From NCBI GenBank assembly GCA_031430595.1, contig JANPBU010000031.1:62001-126000 (forward strand): a stretch of DNA of 64,000 nt, written 5' to 3'. The notes beneath the pieces are model-generated. The model did not search any database. It saw only the letters and a list, made by a program, of their open reading frames with translations, and was not told the DNA's origin. A program made the translations under genes and the position numbers. Shown here one piece after another: positions 32,366 to 40,585 of the stretch. The stretch is from JANNBN01 sp031430595. Its GTDB lineage: Bacteria > Actinomycetota > Acidimicrobiia > Acidimicrobiales > JANYDT01. Positions within the stretch are counted from its first letter, which is position 1, and each line of letters begins with the position of its first letter.

Positions 32366-32997
32366 CCCCACCGCTTCAGGCACCCATTCGGGTGGTGCTC
32401 GCCGACGATCACGCTGTACTTCGATCTGGGCTCAAAGTCGAACTTGGCCCCCAATTTTTGGTGGTTGGTGAGGCCGACGATGCCGAGGGTGCGATCGACG
32501 TGATCAACGCGCGTCGACCGGATTTGGTGATCAGCGATCTACATATGCCACGGGGTGGTGGCCTTGGTGTGGTTCGTGCCTGCGCCCAAATAGCGCCGAT
32601 TGTTATCTTGACCGTTTCTGAGGCTGAACGAGATTTGCTCGATGCGGTTTCCGAAGGTGCAGCCGGTTACCTGTTAAAAACAACGCCGATCGACGAACTT
32701 CGAGCGGCATTGGTAAAAGCCGCTGCCGGGGAACCCGTGTTCAGCCCGTCGCTGGCAGCCCTAGTGCTTGGTGAATTTCGACGAATGGCCAAAAAAGCAG
32801 GGGCGTCTCCGTTGTCAGACCGGGAACGCGAGGTACTGCAACTCGTCGCCCGAGGTCACTCATACGGCGAAATTGGTACGCAACTTTTCATCAGCGCGAA
32901 GACTGCCGAAAACCATTCACGCAATATTCTCGGAAAGCTTCACTTGAGTCGACGAGCCGACCTGGTTCGCTATGCCGTTGAGCACGGCATCGACTAA
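32353..32997 (+). CDS. NarL/FixJ-family (LuxR HTH) response regulator
   Basis: A 214-residue regulator. The receiver has VVLADDHAVLRSGL, the phospho-acceptor aspartate in LVISDLHMPRGGG near residue 57, and the conserved lysine in YLLKTTPIDEL. The C-terminal LuxR-type HTH is LSDREREVLQLVARGHSYGE followed by LFISAKTAENHSRNILGKL. It overlaps the kinase gene and is transcribed with it. DNA targets are unknown; the EamA transporter upstream in the same operon could be under its control. Confidence 0.9.
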   Translation: MEPLAPPLQAPIRVVLADDHAVLRSGLKVELGPQFLVVGEADDAEGAIDVINARRPDLVISDLHMPRGGGLGVVRACAQIAPIVILTVSEAERDLLDAVSEGAAGYLLKTTPIDELRAALVKAAAGEPVFSPSLAALVLGEFRRMAKKAGASPLSDREREVLQLVARGHSYGEIGTQLFISAKTAENHSRNILGKLHLSRRADLVRYAVEHGID

Positions 32998-33045
32998 AGG
33001 ATTTCGTGCGTCACCCGTTGCGGCGAGCACCTGTTGCAGCGTGAA

Positions 33046-34197
33046 TCAGGTTGTGTAGTCAGCATTAATCCGTACGTATCCGTCAGAAAGGTCACAGCCG
33101 TACACGGTGCACGAATCGTTGCCGGTATTGAGCGACACATGAATGCGAACATCGTCCGTGCGCATATAGGCGCTGAGTTCTTGCAACCCTTCGATGTCAA
33201 CCGGCTGCGGATACACCTCTTGGTCACCGAACCGAATGACCACTCGATCGGGCGAAATGTCGGTGTATTGCTGACACTTCCCGATGGCCATTGCCACCCG
33301 ACCCCAGTTAGGGTCGGCACCGTTCACTGCAGTTTTGACGAGCGGTGAATTAAGGATGGCCTTCGCCACAAATTTTGCTTGCTCGGGGTCGCGTGAATAA
33401 TCAACGGTGACCGTCAACAGTTTTGTCGCACCTTCACCGTCGCGTGCAATTTGTTTGGTAAGCGAAAGGGCAACTTCGTACAGGGCCTCGGCGAAGGCAG
33501 CACGGTCAACCGATCCAGCCGAACCGCTCGCCATGATTGCTGCAGTATCTGACGTTGATGTGTCGGTGTCAATCGAGAGGCAGTTGAAGGTTCGATCCAT
33601 CGCCGTTTTGAACATTGGTCGAAGCTCGCCAGGTGATAGGCGCGCATCGGTCATGAACAGGGTGATCAGAGTCGCCATGTCAGGTTCCATCATTCCGACA
33701 CCTTTGGCAATACCAACAATGCTCGCCCCGCCAACGTACGACTGAGCAACCTTCGCGACGGTGTCGGTTGTCATGATCGACTGAGCGCACGTGAGGGCAT
33801 CAACGGTGGTGAATGGGCGTTCAAGAGTCGAAAGGTGGTCCCGAATTCGATCCATAGGATATCGACGCCCTATGACGCCGGTCGACGCAATAAGCACGTC
33901 ATGGGCCGAGCATCCGAGTGCGGTGGCAACAGTTCGGGTGATCTCGTCGGCGTCTTCCATGCCGACCTTTCCATTGGCCACGTTGGCATTCTTCGACACC
34001 ACAACGAAGGCTCGAAGTTGGCCGTCGGCAACCGCACGCCGCGACAACGACACCGACGGCCCTGCGAAACGAGACTGGGTGAAGACCCCGGCACCCGGAA
34101 CGCTGCTGTCGGCAGCTATTACCAAGAAATCGGCAGTCGAATCTTTGATGCCGATGTTCGCTACGTGTGCTGAGAATCCCGATGGCAAAGTGGTCAC
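33046..34197 (-). CDS. argJ: Bifunctional ornithine/glutamate N-acetyltransferase ArgJ
   Basis: A 383-residue member of the ArgJ family, which moves the acetyl group between N-acetylornithine and glutamate in arginine synthesis. ArgJ is made as a proenzyme that cleaves itself before a catalytic threonine; the region KGVGMMEPDMATLITLF contains that MAT site, so the self-processing residue is present. The oxyanion-hole region IASTGVIGRRYP and the ending VRINADYTT also fit. The start is GTG at 34197. No other arg gene is in the window, which is unusual, since argJ often lies in an argCJBD cluster. Confidence 0.88.
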   Translation of the reverse strand: MTTLPSGFSAHVANIGIKDSTADFLVIAADSSVPGAGVFTQSRFAGPSVSLSRRAVADGQLRAFVVVSKNANVANGKVGMEDADEITRTVATALGCSAHDVLIASTGVIGRRYPMDRIRDHLSTLERPFTTVDALTCAQSIMTTDTVAKVAQSYVGGASIVGIAKGVGMMEPDMATLITLFMTDARLSPGELRPMFKTAMDRTFNCLSIDTDTSTSDTAAIMASGSAGSVDRAAFAEALYEVALSLTKQIARDGEGATKLLTVTVDYSRDPEQAKFVAKAILNSPLVKTAVNGADPNWGRVAMAIGKCQQYTDISPDRVVIRFGDQEVYPQPVDIEGLQELSAYMRTDDVRIHVSLNTGNDSCTVYGCDLSDGYVRINADYTT

Positions 34198-34281
34198 GGC
34201 TCTATCTTGGCAGCCAATTAGTCAAAAACCAGGGAACTTCTGCGGGAACGGCCTCAGAGCTGAACTAACCTCTCACCCCGT

Positions 34282-35688
34282 ATGTCTCAGCGTATTGACA
34301 TTGAACTCACCAGTGCAGGCGAAGGTCAATGGACCTGGCGCGCCGCTGGTGCCCGCCAACCTAAGGGTCTCCTCGACGTTTCTCTTCTCTATCCGGGGGT
34401 TCGCGTTGGCGATGTCGTCCGGGCAGAGATGGAACGTCTTATCGATGGGGTCACGATTCTGTCGGTCACGGCCCCGAAGTCGCTGAAGGCTCGTCCCGAG
34501 ACCCTCGCCATCATTGCGAAGGTTGAACCTGACTATCCAACGGTCAATGTTCAGTACGCCGAAAAGGCTGGCCGAGGACGAAACGACCGCGATGGCGGTG
34601 GCCGAGGCGGCCCTCGACCAGACCGCGGCCCACGAGATGGGGCACGTCCCCCTCGTGATGGCGCCGATCGAGGCCCACGGCCTGAACGCGGTCCACGTCC
34701 AGAGCGCCCAGAACGGGCCCGTGTAGAGCGTGCGCCTCGCCCAGAACGTTCGGTTCGACCAACGATTGATCGTGGTCCGAAGCGTTTCGCGCCACGCCGT
34801 ATCCATCGCGATGCCCTGATCAACGATCTTCCGGTTGAAGAGCGCCCAGTAGCCGAACAGCTGCTTCGTGGTGGCATTCCGGCTGTTCGTCAGGCCATCA
34901 TCGATCAAAACGCTGGCCTCAAGGCATCGGGCGGTATCGAGATTCCGGCTGCTCCCCTGTTGGCCATGGCCGACCGTTTGCTGGCTCGGGTCAAACAGGC
35001 TGAATGGCTTGACAAAGCCCAAGCTGCGCTCGATACCCCCGATTTGTCGTTGCGCGATCTTCGCCAGGTTGTCACCCAGGCCGACGGTGTGGCCCGAGAC
35101 GATTCGTCACGCGATATGGCTGCAAAGCTTCGCGAAGAATTGGCGAAGCGAGTCGAAAATCAGCGTGGCGTGTGGGCTGCTGACATCGTCAAGTCCATTG
35201 AAGAAGGAAAACTTGTTCGTGGTGTTCGTGCTGCTGGCAACATTCCTGACCCGGCCGCGAAGCTAGACCCCGAGGTCACTGCCCGTTTGGTTGCTGCTAC
35301 GAACGCAGAGCTTTCGTCAGATACCCCCGCCGAACGATGGTTGGCTTTGGTCGAAGCTGCTGCCGATTCGCCGTTCCGACGTGACGTGGTGCCGACTGGT
35401 CTTCCAACGAAGACAAATGAGGCGTTCCTTGCTGCCGCTGCTCAGGCATCGAACCGAATTCCGGCGCTATTGAAGTTGCTCGGAATTTCGATTCCGCCAC
35501 CACCAAGGTCGAAGACGGCTGGTCGTCCGGTTCCGCCACCACCGCCTGTGCGTTTTGTTGCACCGGCTGCGCCTGTTGTAGAAGTACCGCCTGTTGTCGA
35601 GGTAGCGCCTGTTGTCGAGGTGCCAGTCGTTGAAGCCCCAGCCATGGTGGCTGAGGCTGCTGCACCAGTCGTCGAGCCAGCAGAGTAG
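34282..35688 (+). CDS. Acidimicrobiia-type protein with OB-like N-terminus and Arg/Gly/Pro-rich linker
   Basis: A 468-residue protein. Residues 1-92 read as a small beta-barrel, perhaps OB/S1-like (WTWRAAGARQPKGLL, then VGDVVRAEMERLIDGVTILS). Residues about 95-165 are a disordered RG/RP/PE-rich tract with repeated GPR and PER units. Residues 165-400 are helical (INDLPVEERPVAEQLLRGG, then WLALVEAAADSPFRRDVVP). The C-terminus is a proline-rich tract and a VVEV/VVEVP repeat of about 50 residues. RNA or ribosome association is inferred from the basic RG tract and its OB-like start. A strong terminator follows. Confidence 0.6.
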   Translation: MSQRIDIELTSAGEGQWTWRAAGARQPKGLLDVSLLYPGVRVGDVVRAEMERLIDGVTILSVTAPKSLKARPETLAIIAKVEPDYPTVNVQYAEKAGRGRNDRDGGGRGGPRPDRGPRDGARPPRDGADRGPRPERGPRPERPERARVERAPRPERSVRPTIDRGPKRFAPRRIHRDALINDLPVEERPVAEQLLRGGIPAVRQAIIDQNAGLKASGGIEIPAAPLLAMADRLLARVKQAEWLDKAQAALDTPDLSLRDLRQVVTQADGVARDDSSRDMAAKLREELAKRVENQRGVWAADIVKSIEEGKLVRGVRAAGNIPDPAAKLDPEVTARLVAATNAELSSDTPAERWLALVEAAADSPFRRDVVPTGLPTKTNEAFLAAAAQASNRIPALLKLLGISIPPPPRSKTAGRPVPPPPPVRFVAPAAPVVEVPPVVEVAPVVEVPVVEAPAMVAEAAAPVVEPAE

Positions 35689-35717
35689 CTCTCCCCTTTG
35701 TACTAACGAAGACATTG

Positions 35718-35745
35718 AGCCGACGGTTAATCCGTCGGCTTTTTT
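35718..35745 (+). terminator. Rho-independent terminator of the RG-rich protein gene
   Basis: AGCCGACGG and CCGTCGGCT form a perfect 9-bp stem with loop TTAAT, followed by a run of six T. The loop also contains the stop codon of the convergent soxR gene (35727-35729). Confidence 0.85.
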
Positions 35746-36206
35746 GTTGGGCGTTCATCGCTGAGTAGGTAGCGGGCACCGGTGCCGAGTGTGGCCGCAG
35801 CATCTTGTTCGTTATATAACGCGCACGTAGTGAGTGACAAGCAACCGCAACCAATACAGTCGCCGAGTTGAGCTCGCAAACGCTGCAAGATCTCGATTCG
35901 TTCGGTGAGGTCAGGCTGCCACCGTTTCGCAAGCTGAGCCCAATCTTTACGGGTGGGCGTTCGTGACGCTGGTAGCGAATCGAGCGCAGCACGAATGTCA
36001 GCCAGGCTGAGACCAATGCGTTGGGCTACCTGGATGAACGACACCCGGCGAAGCATTTCGGCTGCGTACCGACGGTGGCCTGATGCGGTGCGAGTACTCG
36101 AAATAAGGCCGTTCGATTCGTAAAAGCGAAGCGCCGATGTTGCTACCCCGGCACGGGTAGCGAGTTCACCAACAGAAAATTCGGAAATCTTGTTGACTTC
36201 AACCAT
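35727..36206 (-). CDS. soxR: SoxR-type redox-sensing MerR-family regulator with [2Fe-2S] cluster
   Basis: A 159-residue regulator. The MerR HTH is SVGELATRAGVATSALRFYE with wing residues TASGHRRYAAEMLRRV. The dimerisation helix leads to the cluster motif CIGCGCLSLTTC (C117, C120, C122, C128), which is exactly the SoxR C-x2-C-x-C-x5-C pattern. It activates promoters by DNA distortion when its cluster is oxidised by redox-active compounds or superoxide. The ATG at 36206 lies inside the 22-bp dyad shared with the divergent Rieske gene, so it would also control itself. The gene ends within the loop of the opposing terminator. Confidence 0.92.
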   Translation of the reverse strand: MVEVNKISEFSVGELATRAGVATSALRFYESNGLISSTRTASGHRRYAAEMLRRVSFIQVAQRIGLSLADIRAALDSLPASRTPTRKDWAQLAKRWQPDLTERIEILQRLRAQLGDCIGCGCLSLTTCALYNEQDAAATLGTGARYLLSDERPTKKPTD

Positions 36207-36223
36207 TGTTGAAGTCTTACCCT
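36193..36223 (+). promoter_or_regulatory. SoxR-type promoter and operator of the Rieske-domain gene
   Basis: TTGACT (36193-36198) and TACCCT (36218-36223) are separated by 19 bp, the long spacer typical of MerR/SoxR-activated promoters. Within it lies a perfect dyad, GACTTCAAC (36195-36203) and GTTGAAGTC (36208-36216), with a 4-bp centre. Confidence 0.8.
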
Positions 36224-36231
36224 TTCTGGCT

Positions 36232-37842
36232 ATGAACACAAACGTTGCTCACATCAACGACTTTCCTGTTGGCACGATGCGTATGGTGAAGGTCGACAGC
36301 GACCGAGTCTGTTTGGTGAGAACCTCAGGCGGGGTATTCGCACTCGACAGCGCGTGTCCGCATGTGGGTTACGGGCTAACCCAGGGCACCTTGAAAGATG
36401 GGCTACTGACCTGTCAGTGGCATAACTGGAAGTTTGATGTCACCAGCGGTGCCTGTATTCAGGGCGAAGAAAATGTACGTACACATACGGTGACGGTTGA
36501 TGAAAGTGGGGCCATCTCAGTTGCGGTTGCTCCGCTCGACCCGGCCATTGAGGGCCCCCGGTTACTCGCAAGTTTGCAGCGTGGCATTGAGCGAGGATAC
36601 GGAGGCCAGATCGCTCGTGACACAGTCCGGCTACTCAGCCTTGGCGTGTTACCGGCTGAGATTATGACGGTCGGTGTCATCTATGGTGCGGCACGGGGCG
36701 AGTGGGGCTGGGGGCACGAGATTGCATTGGCTTCAGACTGCTTGGCGTTAACGAGTTTGTTTGAAGGTTCAGAACGTGCATTGCCGCTTGTACAGGCACT
36801 TGGTGCAATTGCCGAGGGTCTGTTCGGCACACAAACGAACGATTTTCCGGCTCATGATGCTCACCAATCACAAAGTGTTTCTGCTTCCCGAATTATGTTT
36901 AGCGATGCAGTCGAAGATGAAGACACCGTGCTTGCCCAAACGATTCTGCTCGGTGCTCTTGCGAACGGAGTTGAAACTGACCAGTTACTGAGTTGGTTCA
37001 TAGATGTGGTTGCGGCCCATCATCTTTCGTATGGGCATGGGGCAATCTACGTTCAAAAAGCTTGGGAACTACTCGATCACATTGGTTGGCAGTTTGCCTC
37101 GTTGGTGCTCGGACATCTTGTGACAACATTGACTTCCGGTACCCGCGAAGACACCCTGCCATACATGCGAAGTTTTATGAGAGCTCTCAGTGCCACTCAG
37201 TTCGTCGTGCCTTTGCCAAGCGATGAACAGGTGAAAGCGACTGGGCTGTTGACTGAAGCAATCTTGAACGGACCCGATCCGGTGGCTGTGTTGCAGGTGG
37301 TAACCGAAGCGATGCTTGGCGGATGTGGCGTTCATGGGGTACTTGATGCGGCCATTGACGCCACTTCACACCGTATGCTTCGTTACGATACCAATACCGA
37401 GTTCAACCATCTTGCTGACTTCGGATGGTTAGATATCACGCATGGCATCACCTACGCCCATGCGATTCGTCAGCTCACATATCGATATCAGCCGCCAAAT
37501 GGCGGGGACGACTCGTCCCTGGTTCGCTTAACCCACTTCGCAGTATTTCTGGCTCACTACACCGGCCGCCATGAACGTTCTGTTTCTGGGGGTTTGATCC
37601 CCGATTTACACGTGACTGGTGATGTTTCTGCGGGTACTGAAACGCTGCTTCGTGAAGCGCTTCACACCGGGGAGTCTGCGCTGTGGAATGCCCACGTTGT
37701 AAAGACGATGTATGCGGCAACACGCGAACATGATCGCCGGTCCGAGTCGCCTGTGTTGGCGGCGGCTGCCCGTTTTATGCGAGCCCCGAAACTTCAGCAT
37801 CGGCTGCTACGAGAAATTGCGAAGGCCGTCGAATCTGGATGA
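36232..37842 (+). CDS. Rieske [2Fe-2S] domain protein with large helical C-terminal domain
   Basis: A 536-residue protein. The Rieske cluster ligands are C42 and H44 in CPHVGYG, and C61 and H64 in CQWHNWKFD, spaced as in bacterial Rieske ferredoxin-like domains. Residues about 110-530 are helical and histidine-rich (GEWGWGHEIALA, HHLSYGHGAIYVQKAW, WLDITHGITYAHAIRQL, LTHFAVFLAHYTGRHE). They could bind metal or heme, but I do not recognise the domain and it is not a standard ring-hydroxylating oxygenase catalytic domain. The ATG at 36232 is eight bases after the -10. Control by the divergent SoxR suggests a role in handling redox-active or toxic compounds. Confidence 0.75.
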   Translation: MNTNVAHINDFPVGTMRMVKVDSDRVCLVRTSGGVFALDSACPHVGYGLTQGTLKDGLLTCQWHNWKFDVTSGACIQGEENVRTHTVTVDESGAISVAVAPLDPAIEGPRLLASLQRGIERGYGGQIARDTVRLLSLGVLPAEIMTVGVIYGAARGEWGWGHEIALASDCLALTSLFEGSERALPLVQALGAIAEGLFGTQTNDFPAHDAHQSQSVSASRIMFSDAVEDEDTVLAQTILLGALANGVETDQLLSWFIDVVAAHHLSYGHGAIYVQKAWELLDHIGWQFASLVLGHLVTTLTSGTREDTLPYMRSFMRALSATQFVVPLPSDEQVKATGLLTEAILNGPDPVAVLQVVTEAMLGGCGVHGVLDAAIDATSHRMLRYDTNTEFNHLADFGWLDITHGITYAHAIRQLTYRYQPPNGGDDSSLVRLTHFAVFLAHYTGRHERSVSGGLIPDLHVTGDVSAGTETLLREALHTGESALWNAHVVKTMYAATREHDRRSESPVLAAAARFMRAPKLQHRLLREIAKAVESG

Positions 37843-37890
37843 TCAAGGCGCTAGCGCCCGGAAACGCGCAAGCTAGTGCTCACGCCAACG

Positions 37891-38610
37891 TCACCGGCGC
37901 TGGCTGAGGTCGATCACCACATCGGTCATGTCAGGACGCGCACAAACAGCCAACCATCCAGCATTCGATGCAGCCAAAAAATCAGCAAAACGACCCTGAT
38001 GTTCACTCAGTAACGTCGTTTCTGAAACATATGTTTGCGCATACGGTTGCAACCGCAGGTGTCTAATTGGCAGAACATCAACATCGACGCCTAGCGTTTC
38101 GAGTTGCACCGGCTCAGTCATGCTGTAGCCCTGAAGCGCATCAAATCGACCCTGTATGAGATGTTCAAGATCAAACCCGACCTCGTGAACATCGAGGTAG
38201 CCCATTGCGAAACCTTCCAAAGTTAGCACTATTTCCAATGCGCGTATACCATCAGTGTGCATACCAACTCGCTTACCGCGCAAGTCGTTGAAGCTAGATA
38301 TGTGCTGGCTAGGGCGACTCATAAGCACCAGTGGGGTGTCTTGAAGCATCGCGCCGAATACCCGAGCTGAAGCACTGGTAGCGCACTCGCTGACCACCAA
38401 ATTGTCTGCAACCGACCCTGCACACAACTCACCACCCGAAGCATGGTCAACGCCTTTTTGGATGACCGACCGCCCATCGTGGCACCACGGAACAAATGTC
38501 ACATCGAGCCCGGCGTCGTCGTACAACCCGCACTCTTTGGCCCAGATGAACCCGCCAAACTGGGCGCAAACAACCCAATCAAGATAAAAGGTAAACGACG
38601 TCTTAGGCAC
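37891..38610 (-). CDS. NMT1/THI5-like substrate-binding protein without signal peptide
   Basis: A 239-residue protein of the periplasmic binding-protein fold: FTFYLDWVVCAQFGGFIWAK matches the THI5/NMT1 opening, and VLMSRPSQHISSFNDLRGKRVGM with IQGRFDALQGYSMTEPVQL fits the SsuA/ThiY-like pattern. It is shorter than usual and ends soon after FLAASNAGWLAVC, so the C-terminal helices are missing. No signal peptide or lipobox is visible and no ABC transporter is nearby. It could be a cytoplasmic THI5-like enzyme or a degraded transporter component. GTG at 38610 is chosen because TACCGT lies exactly six bases upstream. Confidence 0.65.
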   Translation of the reverse strand: MPKTSFTFYLDWVVCAQFGGFIWAKECGLYDDAGLDVTFVPWCHDGRSVIQKGVDHASGGELCAGSVADNLVVSECATSASARVFGAMLQDTPLVLMSRPSQHISSFNDLRGKRVGMHTDGIRALEIVLTLEGFAMGYLDVHEVGFDLEHLIQGRFDALQGYSMTEPVQLETLGVDVDVLPIRHLRLQPYAQTYVSETTLLSEHQGRFADFLAASNAGWLAVCARPDMTDVVIDLSQRR

Positions 38611-38616
38611 CACTCC

Positions 38617-38622
38617 ACGGTA
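38617..38622 (-). promoter_or_regulatory. -10 hexamer TACCGT of a leaderless promoter
   Basis: TACCGT on the minus strand is six nucleotides before the second of two GTG codons of the NMT1-like gene. Confidence 0.5.
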
Positions 38623-38754
38623 AACAACATCGGACGAGTACCGCTACCCAACTTAAGTTGACAGTCTTATAATGCGGTACACACCCGACGGGCAGCCCGA
38701 CGCAAAGCAAGCCTTCACGCGACGCGAAGGAAAGTTAACGCACCCGATTCGGCG

Positions 38755-38760
38755 TACGGT
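38755..38760 (+). promoter_or_regulatory. -10 hexamer TACGGT of a leaderless promoter
   Basis: TACGGT is followed by six nucleotides and the ATG of the crotonase gene at 38767. Confidence 0.55.
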
Positions 38761-38766
38761 AGCTGC

Positions 38767-39528
38767 ATGGTCGAATACGAAGTCGCCGGCAACATTGCCA
38801 TCTTCACCATCAACCGCCCCGAAGCCCGTAATGCTGTCAACGGAGAAGTCGCCAGCGGAATCGAAGTAGCCATCGACCGATTTGAGGCCGACGAGTCGCT
38901 CTGGGTCGCAATCCTCACCGGTCGAGGAACAGTGTTTTGCGCCGGGGCCGACCTCAAAGCAATTGCCAGCGGTCAAGCAGGCGGCCTCGCCACCAAGCGC
39001 GGCGGATTCGGCGGAATCGTCACCCGAGACCGGGTCAAACCAATCATCGCTGCGTGCGACGGCCCCGCCTTAGCCGGAGGAACTGAAATCGTCCTGTCAT
39101 GCGACCTGGTCGTCGCCTCCACAGCGGCATCGTTCGGCATACCGGAAGTAAAGCGCTCACTTATCGCCGCCGCAGGCGGGCTATTCCGACTTCCACGCGT
39201 CCTCCCCCGCAACATCGCAATGGAACTTGCCATCACCGGCGACCCAATTACCGCTGAACGCGCCCACCACTTTGGCCTCGTGAATGTGTTGTGCGAACCG
39301 GGCGGCGCCCTCAACGCTGCAATGACACTCGCCGCCCGCATTTCAGCCAACGCCCCGCTCGCCGTACGCGCATCACGCAAAGTACTGCTGGACGGTGCCG
39401 GAGCCGCAGATGCCGACGCATGGGCCATCACAAACGCCGAGTTCGCTACGGTTGCCCGAAGCGAAGACTTCTCCGAAGGGCCACGGGCCTTCATCGAAAA
39501 GCGACCACCGCAATGGAAAGGTCGCTAG
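38767..39528 (+). CDS. Enoyl-CoA hydratase/isomerase (crotonase) family protein
   Basis: A 253-residue crotonase-fold enzyme. INRPEARNAVNGEV opens the fold. The oxyanion-hole regions are CAGADLKAIA and CDGPALAGGTEIVLSCD, and FGIPEVKRSLIAAAGG carries the glutamate that would act as acid/base (near E144). The ending FSEGPRAFIEKRPPQW is standard. It hydrates or isomerises acyl-CoA thioesters, probably in fatty-acid or aromatic degradation. The start is supported by the leaderless promoter. It stands alone; the adjacent Nudix gene is convergent. Confidence 0.88.
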   Translation: MVEYEVAGNIAIFTINRPEARNAVNGEVASGIEVAIDRFEADESLWVAILTGRGTVFCAGADLKAIASGQAGGLATKRGGFGGIVTRDRVKPIIAACDGPALAGGTEIVLSCDLVVASTAASFGIPEVKRSLIAAAGGLFRLPRVLPRNIAMELAITGDPITAERAHHFGLVNVLCEPGGALNAAMTLAARISANAPLAVRASRKVLLDGAGAADADAWAITNAEFATVARSEDFSEGPRAFIEKRPPQWKGR

Positions 39529-39539
39529 CCCAACCATCG

Positions 39540-39953
39540 TCAGCCAATGACCTCGTGGAGCCGAAGGAAATCAAGCAGCCCGTCAACGAGATCTAACGCT
39601 TCGACGTCAGCAAAACAAACGTACGTGGCATCGGTAGCGTCACTCGCCCCAACAGGTTCGGCGAGTGGATCAATCGGCACTGCGAAGAAGTCGAGGATGA
39701 CAAAGTGGTGCGTCGAGGTGATTCGTTCTACGACGCCAACGAGTGCACCGCAACGAACTGCAATTCCGGTCTCTTCAAGCAACTCACGCTCAACCGCAAT
39801 CGCCAGCGATTCACCTCGCTCGACACGTCCACCGGGTATCGACCACCGCCCAGCCTGTGGATCGGTGCCCCGCCGAATCAGCAGAATCGATCCGTTACGC
39901 ACCACAACGCCACCCACCGCCACTGACGGACGCTCGACCCCCACCTCAGACAT
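39540..39953 (-). CDS. Nudix hydrolase
   Basis: A 137-residue Nudix-fold pyrophosphohydrolase. The Nudix box runs from GGRVERGESL through AVERELLEETGI (residues 41-64) and keeps the catalytic RExxEE residues. The N-terminus has VAVGGVVVRNGSILLIRR, typical of MutT-like or ADP-ribose-type enzymes. The substrate is undetermined. It follows the GNAT gene by 2 bp, and GNAT in turn overlaps the DUF-type gene at 40582, forming a small operon. Confidence 0.88.
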   Translation of the reverse strand: MSEVGVERPSVAVGGVVVRNGSILLIRRGTDPQAGRWSIPGGRVERGESLAIAVERELLEETGIAVRCGALVGVVERITSTHHFVILDFFAVPIDPLAEPVGASDATDATYVCFADVEALDLVDGLLDFLRLHEVIG

Positions 39954-39955
39954 AG

Positions 39956-40585
39956 TCAGACCTCTTCGTCGGACTTCTCGTCAGACTTCTCGTCTGACCC
40001 CGGCAAACCTCGCAGACCTTCTGTTCGGCTGACATGGGTTGGGCCAACAAAGGAATGGTGAACGGTGATCGAGCGCGCACTGAACGCGTGAGCCTCATAA
40101 AAATTCTTGGTTTCACGCTCGCCGGGCAGCGCCCACGCATCGACACCCGCGCAGCCACCGTCTCGATAGTGATCCAACATCGCAACAACTAACGCATCGC
40201 CAACACTCACCGATCGACCATCTGGCTCGACGTACAAACCATCAATGACCCCGACGAACTTCGCATCAGAAAACGCATCAGCACGCTCAACCGACGCCTC
40301 ATGAAGAGAAGCGACATGCGCAGCTACAAAACCCACCACGACACCGTCGACGGTTCCTATCAGGGTCGTCGAATCGTCGTGATGTAAGAAGCCGACGACC
40401 ACTTCTTCGACCGATCCGGCCGGAACATCGAAGCGTTTGCGAAGCCATGCACCCTTTCGGCCATCGAGCTCGATATCGGCCAGCCGAATAAGGCGAGCGA
40501 GTTCGGCTGAATCCTCGGGTGTTGCTACTCGAACCCCCACATCCGGCACCAACACCCCACTTACCCCCGGAATGGGCACAGTCAT
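39956..40585 (-). CDS. GNAT family N-acetyltransferase
   Basis: A 209-residue acyltransferase. The N-terminus VRVATPEDSAELARLIRLADIEL is a typical GNAT opening, and IDGLYVEPDGRSVSVGDALVVAML contains the acetyl-CoA-binding V-x-x-x-x-R-x-x-x-x-G/A region. The C-terminus FYEAHAFSARSITVHHSFVG is standard. The last residues form a short acidic repeat (SDEKSDEKSDEE) coded by a 12-bp tandem repeat. The acceptor is unknown. It overlaps the gene at 40582 by four bases. Confidence 0.82.
   Translation of the reverse strand: MTVPIPGVSGVLVPDVGVRVATPEDSAELARLIRLADIELDGRKGAWLRKRFDVPAGSVEEVVVGFLHHDDSTTLIGTVDGVVVGFVAAHVASLHEASVERADAFSDAKFVGVIDGLYVEPDGRSVSVGDALVVAMLDHYRDGGCAGVDAWALPGERETKNFYEAHAFSARSITVHHSFVGPTHVSRTEGLRGLPGSDEKSDEKSDEEV

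Noticed and set aside
34551..34877. Arg/Gly-rich minus-strand open frame
   Set aside because: It is the shadow of the RG-rich linker of the plus-strand gene at 34282-35688.
37847..37858. Palindrome GGCGCTAGCGCC between convergent genes as a terminator
   Set aside because: It has no loop and no T-run, and is short enough to occur by chance.
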